NCBI GenBank assembly: GCA_937917505.1
Contig: CALDMQ010000063.1
Location: forward strand, 1-30,356
Source: an uncultured Erysipelotrichaceae bacterium
GTDB taxonomy: Bacteria > Bacillota_I > Bacilli_A > Erysipelotrichales > Coprobacillaceae
Direction: 5' to 3'
Length of the DNA: 30,356 bases
Shown here: piece after piece, positions 15,918 through 22,415 of the stretch
Position numbering within the stretch: the first letter of the stretch is position 1
Layout of the letters: every line of letters starts with the position of its first letter
The notes under the pieces: model-generated
The model's input: the letters and a program-made list of their open reading frames with translations, nothing else
The model's database searches: none
What the model was told of the DNA's origin: nothing
Position numbers and translations under genes: made by a program

Positions 15918-16676
15918 TCATTTTCTCTGTTTTACTCGCTTTAATAGTTCAAAATAGATATGAGATTGATGGACAAAGCGATGATTCACAAAATAATAAT
16001 TTTCATACCCTCTTTTAAACTCCCACTTTCTATGAAATGCAACTTTCTTATGCATAGGCATTGTAGGAATACGACTAAAAAACTCTCTTAAATAAACAGG
16101 GATACTTCTGTAATATTGAAATTGTTGATAAAAAAGAAAAGGAATAATCATAGACGTTTCGTAACTCAAATAAAAAACACTCAAAATCACAAGTGAAAAA
16201 ACTGAAATTTTTAAACTCACTTCAAATGCTTTTTTTAAATCTATACATAATTGCAATAACAAACATATCAACCTATGCCCATCCATTGGATAAATAGGTA
16301 CAAGATTAAAATAAAATATTAACGTATTCATCATTTTCAAATATTCACTTATATCATTGATAGGTAATAATTCTATAATCATAAACATGATCAAATGACT
16401 ACAAGGTCCTGCTAAAACCACACATATTTCTTCTACAATCTCATGATTATAAAAATCTTTAAGTGACAAATAAGCTCCAAAAGGCAATATCTGCACTTCT
16501 TCTATTTCAAAATGAAAATAATATGCCATCAAAAGATGGCATAACTCATGAACACACACAATTCCTAAAGAGAGTAAAAAATATTGTTCAACTCTACAAA
16601 TTAAGGAAAACAAAAGACAAATATACGTTAAGCTATGAATATGAATATTACTCAATAAACTCTTCAAATGTTTCAT
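15918..16676 (-). CDS. spoIVFB: SpoIVFB-like intramembrane metalloprotease (M50)
   Basis: Membrane zinc protease of the site-2 family. In B. subtilis SpoIVFB cleaves pro-sigma-K in the mother cell during sporulation. The 252-residue protein has several hydrophobic segments, the HELCH zinc/catalytic motif (43-47) in an early helix and the third ligand motif N-L-V-P-I-Y-P-M-D-G (124-133). The C-terminal part after about 180 is basic and not membrane-like. Its position directly behind a SpoIVFA-like gene and minCD is the B. subtilis arrangement, which makes SpoIVFB a better call than a generic M50 peptidase. The ATG at 16676 overlaps the preceding gene by 29 bases. A TTG 11 codons upstream is also in frame but has weaker support. 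Confidence 0.83.
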   Translation of the reverse strand: MKHLKSLLSNIHIHSLTYICLLFSLICRVEQYFLLSLGIVCVHELCHLLMAYYFHFEIEEVQILPFGAYLSLKDFYNHEIVEEICVVLAGPCSHLIMFMIIELLPINDISEYLKMMNTLIFYFNLVPIYPMDGHRLICLLLQLCIDLKKAFEVSLKISVFSLVILSVFYLSYETSMIIPFLFYQQFQYYRSIPVYLREFFSRIPTMPMHKKVAFHRKWEFKRGYENYYFVNHRFVHQSHIYFELLKRVKQRK

Positions 16677-17232
16677 AATCCAGTTCTTTTTCACCTTGAG
16701 TAAAGACAATCAAAACTTTATCTTGATATGTGCCTAGAATTGTTGCAGCATCGACTTGATCATAAAGATTTACAAAAACATCATTCATATTTCCAAATGT
16801 CACTTCAACATTATTTTCAAGTAATACTGTGACATATTGACCTAACATATTTTGTTCTCCTACATAAATAACTCTTCCTTTTTCAAAATTTAATACCTCA
16901 TTACTTTGATTTGTATAATAGTTATCTTTTAAATGAGTATAAGAAACTTTTTTAGAAACAAGGACAGAATTGTCTTTATTTAATAAAGCATGAAACTGTG
17001 TTTGTATCCAATTTATTGACTGTTTAAAATTTTGATCATTGAAAATATAATCTTTAATCAATGTTCCATTAGGACTTACCTTCACATAAGCTCCAATTGT
17101 TACAACAACCAACAACACAACCATCGTTTTAATCATTCCATTATACAATCTTTTAAAATGATAATCAGTTAATTGTCTCTTTTGATTCTTTCTTATACGT
17201 ATACGCTTTTTTATTTCATCAATTTCATTCAC
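16648..17232 (-). CDS. spoIVFA: SpoIVFA-like membrane protein with degenerate M23 domain
   Basis: A 194-residue protein with a basic N-terminus (K/R-rich, about 1-30), one membrane helix (about 35-55) and an extracytoplasmic C-terminal domain that resembles the LytM/M23 beta-fold (G-R-V-I-Y-V-G-E, G-Q-Y-V-T-V-L-L). It lacks the catalytic histidines, as does SpoIVFA of B. subtilis, which holds SpoIVFB in check during sporulation. The start is taken as GTG at 17232 because AGAGG lies 10 bases upstream; the track-length start at 17253 would include that site. It follows minD by 36 bases and overlaps spoIVFB, matching the minC-minD-spoIVFA-spoIVFB order of Bacillus. Identification relies on synteny plus topology. 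Confidence 0.78.
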   Translation of the reverse strand: MNEIDEIKKRIRIRKNQKRQLTDYHFKRLYNGMIKTMVVLLVVVTIGAYVKVSPNGTLIKDYIFNDQNFKQSINWIQTQFHALLNKDNSVLVSKKVSYTHLKDNYYTNQSNEVLNFEKGRVIYVGEQNMLGQYVTVLLENNVEVTFGNMNDVFVNLYDQVDAATILGTYQDKVLIVFTQGEKELDYETFEEFIE

Positions 17233-17268
17233 ATGTTGTTCACCTCTTAACACAACTTATGAAATATC

Positions 17269-18045
17269 TTATCTAAAAATACGTTCAAATAAAGGTTTCT
17301 TTCTATTTTTTGGAAATGGAATCTCCTCTCCTTCTAATCTTTTTGCAATTCTTGTAAAACATTGAGATAAAAATGTATTTTCGCTCGAAGATATAGGAAC
17401 CCCTTTATTATTTGCATCAATCATTTGATAGTCATCATAAATAATCCCTAATATTGGAATAGACAAAATATCATGAGCATCTTGTATAGATAAACATCTT
17501 CCTTTTTGAACATTATCTTCATTATATTTATTAACAATCATATGTAAATTATGGATTCCTTGTTTCAACAACAATCCAATCACTCTATCAGCATCTCTTA
17601 TAGAAACAATATCCAAAGTCACAACAATAATTGCTTCATCACCTAAACGACTTGCATATTGAAAACCTTTTTCAACACCTGCCGGACTATCTATTAAAAT
17701 ATAATCAAATTCTCTTTTTAACTGATCAATCATCTTTAACATATAATCTATATTTAGATTTTCAAATGAAAGAGATTTACAAGCAGGTAATAAAAAGAGT
17801 GATGGCAATCTTTTATCCTTAACGAGAATCTGCTTCAAAGAACATTTACCACTGATGACATCTTTCAAATCAAAAAGCACACGATTTTCTAGTCCCATCA
17901 TTACATCTAAATTTTTAAGCCCAAAATCAGCATCTACCAGACATACCTTTTTACCTTGTTTAGAAAGTGCATATCCAACGTTAACACTAATACTGCTTTT
18001 ACCAACACCACCTTTACCCGATGTCAATACAATAATCCTTGTCAT
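17269..18045 (-). CDS. minD: Septum site-determining protein MinD
   Basis: Membrane-associated ATPase that recruits MinC to prevent division at the poles. The 258-residue protein has the deviant Walker A S-G-K-G-G-V-G-K-S-S (9-18), the D-A-D-F-G-L-K-N-L-D switch I region, D-S-P-A-G-V-E-K-G and a C-terminal amphipathic tail (F-E-R-I-F-R) that serves as the membrane-targeting sequence. The ATG follows GGGAGGAG. It overlaps the end of minC by 32 bases. There is no MinE in view; in Bacillota the system usually works with DivIVA/MinJ. Confidence 0.95.
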   Translation of the reverse strand: MTRIIVLTSGKGGVGKSSISVNVGYALSKQGKKVCLVDADFGLKNLDVMMGLENRVLFDLKDVISGKCSLKQILVKDKRLPSLFLLPACKSLSFENLNIDYMLKMIDQLKREFDYILIDSPAGVEKGFQYASRLGDEAIIVVTLDIVSIRDADRVIGLLLKQGIHNLHMIVNKYNEDNVQKGRCLSIQDAHDILSIPILGIIYDDYQMIDANNKGVPISSSENTFLSQCFTRIAKRLEGEEIPFPKNRKKPLFERIFR

Positions 18046-18601
18046 AATACTCCTCCCTCATGCATGTATCAATCTGTTTATTATCATATCGTTTTTTCAA
18101 TGCAAATGATGTCGTATTTTGCTTAAGTTTTTGATTTTTCAAAATATCATGTATTGTCACATTACCATAGATTTTTGCATGCTCATTCATCACTATCAAA
18201 TGGCCTGACATTTGATTTAAAAAATAAACATCTTCATAACAATAAATGTAAGCATCACTATGTATTGTTCCTAAGAACAACGTTGGTTTTGTTACATAAA
18301 TTTCTTCACCATTATAAACATCTTCTTTACTCAAATGAATATGTTGATATGAAGAAATGGTATTCATTCCTTCAAAGAGTATTTTCTTAGTTTGACTCAA
18401 AAAATTTATTAAATCAGTAATTTCATGATCTTGCATAACTCGACAACCAAAATCAAAAAAAGCTCTTGGGTAAAAACCATCTTGATTAAAAAACGGTTGA
18501 TCCAAAAGCTTTTGTAAATCATTGAACACGTCAGAAAATGCTACATCTTCACGACATTTTAAAACTAAAATTTCATTAATCCCTTTAACTTCTATATTCA
18601 T
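18014..18601 (-). CDS. minC: Divergent septum site-determining protein MinC
   Basis: A 195-residue protein encoded between mreD and minD, where minC is expected. The N-terminal half has the alternating pattern of MinC-N (I-E-V-K-G...I-L-V-L-K). The C-terminal half shows a beta-helix-like stretch, F-L-G-T-I-H-S-D-A...I-Y-G-N-V, that corresponds to the usual G-x-V-x-x-G-A repeats, but many of the conserved glycines are replaced. The last 40 residues are basic and unlike the family. Assignment depends mostly on position and partner gene. Start and mreD stop overlap by four bases. Confidence 0.72.
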   Translation of the reverse strand: MNIEVKGINEILVLKCREDVAFSDVFNDLQKLLDQPFFNQDGFYPRAFFDFGCRVMQDHEITDLINFLSQTKKILFEGMNTISSYQHIHLSKEDVYNGEEIYVTKPTLFLGTIHSDAYIYCYEDVYFLNQMSGHLIVMNEHAKIYGNVTIHDILKNQKLKQNTTSFALKKRYDNKQIDTCMREEYYDKDYCIDIG

Positions 18602-19104
18602 AATTTCACCTCTGTATCGATATAGTTATAGATTCCATAGACAAGCAGTGAAAAAACAAAATTTAAACCTAGCGTTGGTAATAAACGCATAATTATAAAT
18701 TGAATTATTGGATAACTTGTCATATTGGTAACCCACATTAACCAATATACAATAATTTCAGTTATGAAAATTGTCGAAATACAAAATAGTGAAGATTCAA
18801 ACAAAGAAAACTTCTCTATTTTTATCACAAAACAACGAATAAAGGCGATTAAGAAATAAATAAGTATATATATAGCTAAAGAATGCGAATAAACAACTGT
18901 ATAATAAGTTCCACAAATGACTGCATAAAAATAATTTTCAGGACTGTCTAAATGTTTCACTAATAAAGTAAAAAACATCAATCCAATATATGGAACAATC
19001 GGGATTGTTTGGCGAGCAAAATTATAAGGTAAGAAAAAACTGATTGTACTGTCTATAACAAAACAAATTAAAATAATTAGAAACGATTTTACTAAACGAT
19101 TCAC
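18598..19104 (-). CDS. mreD: Rod shape-determining protein MreD
   Basis: A 168-residue hydrophobic protein with about five predicted membrane helices, matching MreD, an elongasome component. It is identified by hydropathy, length and its place between mreC and minC; sequence motifs in this family are weak. Four-base overlaps with mreC upstream and minC downstream indicate a tight translation-coupled operon. mreB is not present in the window, so the actin-like partner must be encoded elsewhere or be absent. Confidence 0.83.
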   Translation of the reverse strand: MNRLVKSFLIILICFVIDSTISFFLPYNFARQTIPIVPYIGLMFFTLLVKHLDSPENYFYAVICGTYYTVVYSHSLAIYILIYFLIAFIRCFVIKIEKFSLFESSLFCISTIFITEIIVYWLMWVTNMTSYPIIQFIIMRLLPTLGLNFVFSLLVYGIYNYIDTEVKL

Positions 19105-19904
19105 TTGCTATTAACTCTTTGCACAACCGCAACATAATTCAATGAATCAAAATTAGCGCTTGGCTTAACTTGACAAACAGATTCGGTTGCCTCACTTTTT
19201 GGTGTAAAACTACTTACAGTACCTACCAAAATACCTTTAGGACTTTTACCCACACCACCAAGACCACTCGTTACAACTCTCGCATCTTTATCTAATTTTT
19301 CTACATCACTGAGTAATGTAATACGATATGTTTGTGTTTGCGTATCATATCTATTTAATAAACCATAATATTCTTGATTATCACTCATAATCATGACCGG
19401 TAATTGAGAATGGGGATTTTCAGCCGATAATAAAGAAACGGTTGAAGATATCTTATCAGTTTTTGTAACTGTACCAATCATACCCTTTGCACTAATCACT
19501 GCCATCCCTTCTTTGATTCCAGACGTTTCACCTAAATCTATAGTGATTTCATTTGTCCAACTTTCTACATCTCGTGAAATAACTTTGGCATATCGTACAT
19601 TATAATCAGTTGATAGAAAATCAATTTTTGTGATTTCTTTCATTTGTTCTAATTCTAAAGAAAGGGTTTCATTAATTGCTGCTTCTCTTGCATATTTATC
19701 AAGTTGTTGTTTTAAAAGTTCATTTTCTTTATAAACATCTTTTAATTCATTGAATTCTGAAAAAAGACCACTAACATATTGAATAGGTGTTTTAACAAGA
19801 TAGTATTCAATATTTGCAACTGTATCTTTTAAAATAGATTCAACAACAGTAAAAATAATAATTCTTCTTTGGAATTTCTTTTTTTGACGATCTTTATACA
19901 ACAA
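19101..19904 (-). CDS. mreC: Rod shape-determining protein MreC, membrane anchor apparently shortened
   Basis: MreC organises the elongation peptidoglycan machinery outside the membrane. The 267-residue protein has a clear coiled coil (about 50-85), then the two beta domains with V-I-S-R-D, D-L-G-E-T-S-G-I-K-E-G-M-A-V and G-L-G-G-V-G-K-S-P-K-G-I-L-V-G. The N-terminus is odd: family members have about 20 hydrophobic residues followed by a short polar linker before the L-K-D-T-V segment. Here only R-R-I-I-I-F-T-V-V remains before E-S-I-L-K-D-T-V. Roughly 20 residues, in frame, seem to be missing. The start is TTG at 19904, 8 bases after GGAGG. A promoter lies just upstream. Confidence 0.9.
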   Translation of the reverse strand: MLYKDRQKKKFQRRIIIFTVVESILKDTVANIEYYLVKTPIQYVSGLFSEFNELKDVYKENELLKQQLDKYAREAAINETLSLELEQMKEITKIDFLSTDYNVRYAKVISRDVESWTNEITIDLGETSGIKEGMAVISAKGMIGTVTKTDKISSTVSLLSAENPHSQLPVMIMSDNQEYYGLLNRYDTQTQTYRITLLSDVEKLDKDARVVTSGLGGVGKSPKGILVGTVSSFTPKSEATESVCQVKPSANFDSLNYVAVVQRVNSK

Positions 19905-19928
19905 AATAATCCCTCCTTACATGCATTC

Positions 19929-19957
19929 ATTATAATATCTAAAATACAAAAAAGCAA
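19929..19957 (-). promoter_or_regulatory. Sigma-A-type promoter for mreC-mreD-minC-minD
   Basis: On the minus strand: -35 TTGCTT (19952..19957), a 17-base spacer and -10 TATAAT (19929..19934), in the 70-base gap between radC and mreC. A weak hairpin (AACAT/ATGTT) with a CTTTTTT run just after radC may end radC transcripts. The promoter would serve the mre-min group and perhaps the spoIVF pair. Confidence 0.65.
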
Positions 19958-19974
19958 ACGAAAAAAGACAAACA

Positions 19975-20658
19975 TCAATCATGTTCATCTTTAAACTTCT
20001 TTTTAGCAATAATGCTATAATATTCATTCCAACCAATCACGATGTGATCAATGACATCAATTCCCATCATTTTTCCAAGTTCAATAAATTGATTTGTTAA
20101 ATAAATATCTTCTTGACTAGGTTCACTATCTCCACTAGGGTGATTATGGCATAAAACAATTCTTGCACTACTAACACTGACTGCTTCTTTAAACACTTCC
20201 CTAGGTGTCACTACACTCATATTAAGTGAACCGATAAATAAAGTTTTCTTCTTAATCAAACAATTACGTGTATCCAAACATAAGATTAAAAAGTGTTCTT
20301 GTTTTAAAAACATCAATTCATCTTTAACTGTTAAATATATGTCATAAGGTGTTAATAAAGAATGATGTGTTGATTGTTTTGATTTTAAACGTTTACTCAT
20401 TTCTATAACACTTAGTATTTCAATAGCCTTCGCTTGTTTAATACCTTTTAATGAAATTAATGTTGAATAATCTACATATTGTAATTGATCAAAACCACCA
20501 ATTTCATAAAGCAATCTTTGTGCTAATTGCAAAACAGATTCTTCTTTATTACCTGTTCTTAAAATCAAAGCAAGTAATTCTATATTCGATAATGATTCTA
20601 TACCTTTAGAAAATGCTTTTTCTCTAGGATTTTCTTCGATAGGTAAATGCTTTATCAT
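19975..20658 (-). CDS. radC: RadC family JAMM-motif protein
   Basis: A 227-residue protein of the RadC/YsxA family: N-terminal helix-hairpin-helix-like region (I-E-L-L-A-L-I-L-R-T-G, L-I-S-L-K-G-I) and a C-terminal MPN/JAMM metalloprotease-like domain with H171-N-H173-P-S-G-D and a downstream Asp184. Despite the name, a direct DNA repair role is not established. It sits next to mreC as in many Bacillota. Its ribosome binding site GAAGGAG overlaps the stop region of the preceding SpoIIB-like gene, so the two are probably co-translated. Confidence 0.94.
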   Translation of the reverse strand: MIKHLPIEENPREKAFSKGIESLSNIELLALILRTGNKEESVLQLAQRLLYEIGGFDQLQYVDYSTLISLKGIKQAKAIEILSVIEMSKRLKSKQSTHHSLLTPYDIYLTVKDELMFLKQEHFLILCLDTRNCLIKKKTLFIGSLNMSVVTPREVFKEAVSVSSARIVLCHNHPSGDSEPSQEDIYLTNQFIELGKMMGIDVIDHIVIGWNEYYSIIAKKKFKDEHD

Positions 20659-20660
20659 GC

Positions 20661-21011
20661 TTAATCTCCTTCACTAAGCAGTTCTAATAATTTTTCTTCT
20701 GTGACGCCTTGGCTAACAGTATATTGTTTCATGATGCCTTTAAGTTCTTGTACTTGTTTTTCGATATCTTTTTGATTATCACTTATATGAGACAAAACAT
20801 AATACTGTCCATCCCTTTCATAAAAATAGCCATTAATTCCATTCTTTTTTAATTCATTCAATCTATTGTTTTTATTTTGCTCTTCTTTATATATACCAAC
20901 TTGATAAACATAATATGTCTTTTGATCAATTGTCAAAATATATGTAAAAGCAATCATAAAAACAAGAGATAAAACAAAACTCATAATCATAACTTTGAAT
21001 TCAAATTTCAT
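20661..21011 (-). CDS. Single-pass SPOR-domain-like protein, SpoIIB positional homologue
   Basis: A 116-residue protein with a membrane helix (about 5-26) and a small extracytoplasmic domain. That domain starts Y-Y-V-Y-Q-V-G-I-Y-K and contains G-I-N-G-Y-F-Y-E-R-D-G-Q-Y-Y-V, the beta-alpha-beta pattern of SPOR domains that bind denuded peptidoglycan. In B. subtilis the SPOR protein SpoIIB is encoded between the valS-folC region and maf-radC, the same place. Function in septal wall remodelling at engulfment is therefore an inference from synteny and topology. Its Shine-Dalgarno sequence is buried in a perfect 14-bp hairpin directly before the ATG. It may also be a general cell-division SPOR protein. 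Confidence 0.7.
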   Translation of the reverse strand: MKFEFKVMIMSFVLSLVFMIAFTYILTIDQKTYYVYQVGIYKEEQNKNNRLNELKKNGINGYFYERDGQYYVLSHISDNQKDIEKQVQELKGIMKQYTVSQGVTEEKLLELLSEGD

Positions 21012-21014
21012 AAT

Positions 21015-21048
21015 CTATTCACCTCATACATTCATATGAGGTGAATAG
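21015..21048 (-). promoter_or_regulatory. Perfect 14-bp hairpin sequestering the SpoIIB-like ribosome binding site
   Basis: A perfect inverted repeat: 14-bp arms 21015..21028 and 21035..21048 around a six-base loop. In the minus-strand RNA the 3' arm contains GAGGTG, the Shine-Dalgarno sequence of the gene starting at 21011, and the 5' arm contains CACCTC. Only three bases separate the stem from the ATG. There is no U-tract after the stem, so it is not an intrinsic terminator. Translation of this gene should be low unless the hairpin opens. Confidence 0.75.
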
Positions 21049-21063
21049 AACAATTATGACAGG

Positions 21064-21228
21064 TTAATTACCCCATTCAATTTTAAGTAATCTTGGAATA
21101 GAAATACGACCTCTTTTTGATTTATAAATCTTGTAAAGTGCTGTACCTAAAATCAAATACAATAAAGCTGTACTTGCTGCAATCCCGCCACATAATTCAT
21201 ATTGTTCTTGTAAAGAGAGTTCTTTCAT
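21064..21228 (-). CDS. Small peptide with double-glycine-type leader and membrane helix
   Basis: An untracked 54-codon gene with AAGGA 9-10 bases before its ATG. The first 15 residues read M-K-E-L-S-L-Q-E-Q-Y-E-L-C-G-G and match the double-glycine leader pattern of bacteriocins and peptide pheromones: Leu at -12, Ser -11, Glu -8, Leu -4, Gly-Gly at -2/-1. The presumed mature part (39 residues) is a hydrophobic helix (about 16-32), then a basic stretch Y-K-I-Y-K-S-K-R-G-R and an end with P-R-L-L-K-I-E-W-G-N. It lies alone between the valS terminator and the SpoIIB-like gene. No C39 transporter or immunity gene is in view. It could be a secreted peptide, or a small membrane protein with a chance GG. 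Confidence 0.68.
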   Translation of the reverse strand: MKELSLQEQYELCGGIAASTALLYLILGTALYKIYKSKRGRISIPRLLKIEWGN

Positions 21229-21303
21229 ATCATGTCTTCCTTTCTTATTTCATAGCCCTCACTTATATATACGCGAAAAAAAGATAAATTACTTTTAGAA
21301 AAT

Positions 21304-21332
21304 GAAAAAAAGGATAAAAAATTTTATCCTTT
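21304..21332 (-). terminator. Intrinsic terminator after valS
   Basis: On the minus strand AAAGGATAAA and TTTATCCTTT form a 10-bp stem, followed by a run of T. The valS stop codon lies in the 5' arm. It separates valS from the small peptide gene, which therefore needs its own promoter or read-through; I see no convincing sigma-A promoter in the 75 bases between. Confidence 0.75.
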
Positions 21333-22415
21333 CATCTTTTCAATCTTTTCTTGAACACTTTCATACTTAGTTTTATAGTCAGCTAATTTTGCTTTTTCAG
21401 TATCTACTTTTTGTTGAGGGGCTTTAGAAACAAAGTTTGGATTAGAAAGCATACCTTCACAGCGTTTGATTTCTCCTATTAATTTTTGAAGTTCTTCTTC
21501 TAATTTCTTTTGTTCTGCAGACAAATCAATATAATCCCCAAGTTCAATAATTAAAGCTTGTCCACCTTTAATCATTTCAGTTGCAACATTATCAGAAGTT
21601 TCTACATTATATCCAAAACAACGTGCATGACATAATTTATAAATATATGGTGAAAGATTATCTAGTAATGTTGATAATTGTTCATCTTTAGTTTGAATAC
21701 TATAAGCTATCTCAATTGTATTTTTAATCACATAAGTTGCTCTCATATTACGAATACCTTTAATAATATCAAACAAGTAAATAAATTGATCATTAATTGC
21801 TTCATTATTAAATGCAGAATTAACTTCAGGCCACTTAGCAATACAAATAGACTCAGCCTTATGAGGAATAGATTGATAAATTTCTTCTGTCACAAATGGC
21901 ATAAATGGATGCAATAAACGAACAATTGCATTTAACACATAAATAAGTGTATATTGTGTTGCTAGTTTTTCTTGTTCGTTATCACTATTTAAGTGAACCT
22001 TAGACAATTCAATATACCATGAACAGAAATCATCCCAAATGAAATTATATAATTCACTACCCACATTAACGAATTCATATTTTTCCATATTTTCATCTAC
22101 AGATGCAATAACATCATTTAAACGATTTAAAATCCATTGATCTGATAAATTTAAATAATCAAATGATAAATCATCATATGACATTTCTTGGTCAATATTC
22201 ATCAAAACAAAACGTGCACTATTCCAAATTTTATTAATAAAGTTCCAAGATGATTCTAATTTTTCTGGAATATATCTCAAATCCATACCTGGCGCAGAAT
22301 TCGTTGTTAAGAAGAAACGAAGTGTATCTGCCCCATATTGATCAATAACATCCATTGGATCAACACCATTTCCTAAAGATTTAGACATTTTTCTTCCTTG
22401 TTCATCACGAATCAA
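21324..22415 (-). CDS. valS: Valyl-tRNA synthetase, C-terminal fragment
   Basis: The second part of ValS: the KMSKS loop (residues 9-13 here), the rest of the catalytic domain, the anticodon-binding helical domain, and the C-terminal coiled-coil arm (L-S-A-E-Q-K-K-L-E-E-E-L). It begins at a TTG with no ribosome binding site of its own, because the frame is a continuation of the upstream fragment. Between V-M-V of the first fragment and this TTG (Leu) the family has His-Gly, in the motif H-G-L-I-R-D. Seven bases are missing. With them the protein would be 874 residues, normal for Bacillota. As written, no fragment holds both HIGH and KMSKS, so no active enzyme could result. Confidence 0.92.
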   Translation of the reverse strand: MIRDEQGRKMSKSLGNGVDPMDVIDQYGADTLRFFLTTNSAPGMDLRYIPEKLESSWNFINKIWNSARFVLMNIDQEMSYDDLSFDYLNLSDQWILNRLNDVIASVDENMEKYEFVNVGSELYNFIWDDFCSWYIELSKVHLNSDNEQEKLATQYTLIYVLNAIVRLLHPFMPFVTEEIYQSIPHKAESICIAKWPEVNSAFNNEAINDQFIYLFDIIKGIRNMRATYVIKNTIEIAYSIQTKDEQLSTLLDNLSPYIYKLCHARCFGYNVETSDNVATEMIKGGQALIIELGDYIDLSAEQKKLEEELQKLIGEIKRCEGMLSNPNFVSKAPQQKVDTEKAKLADYKTKYESVQEKIEKMKG

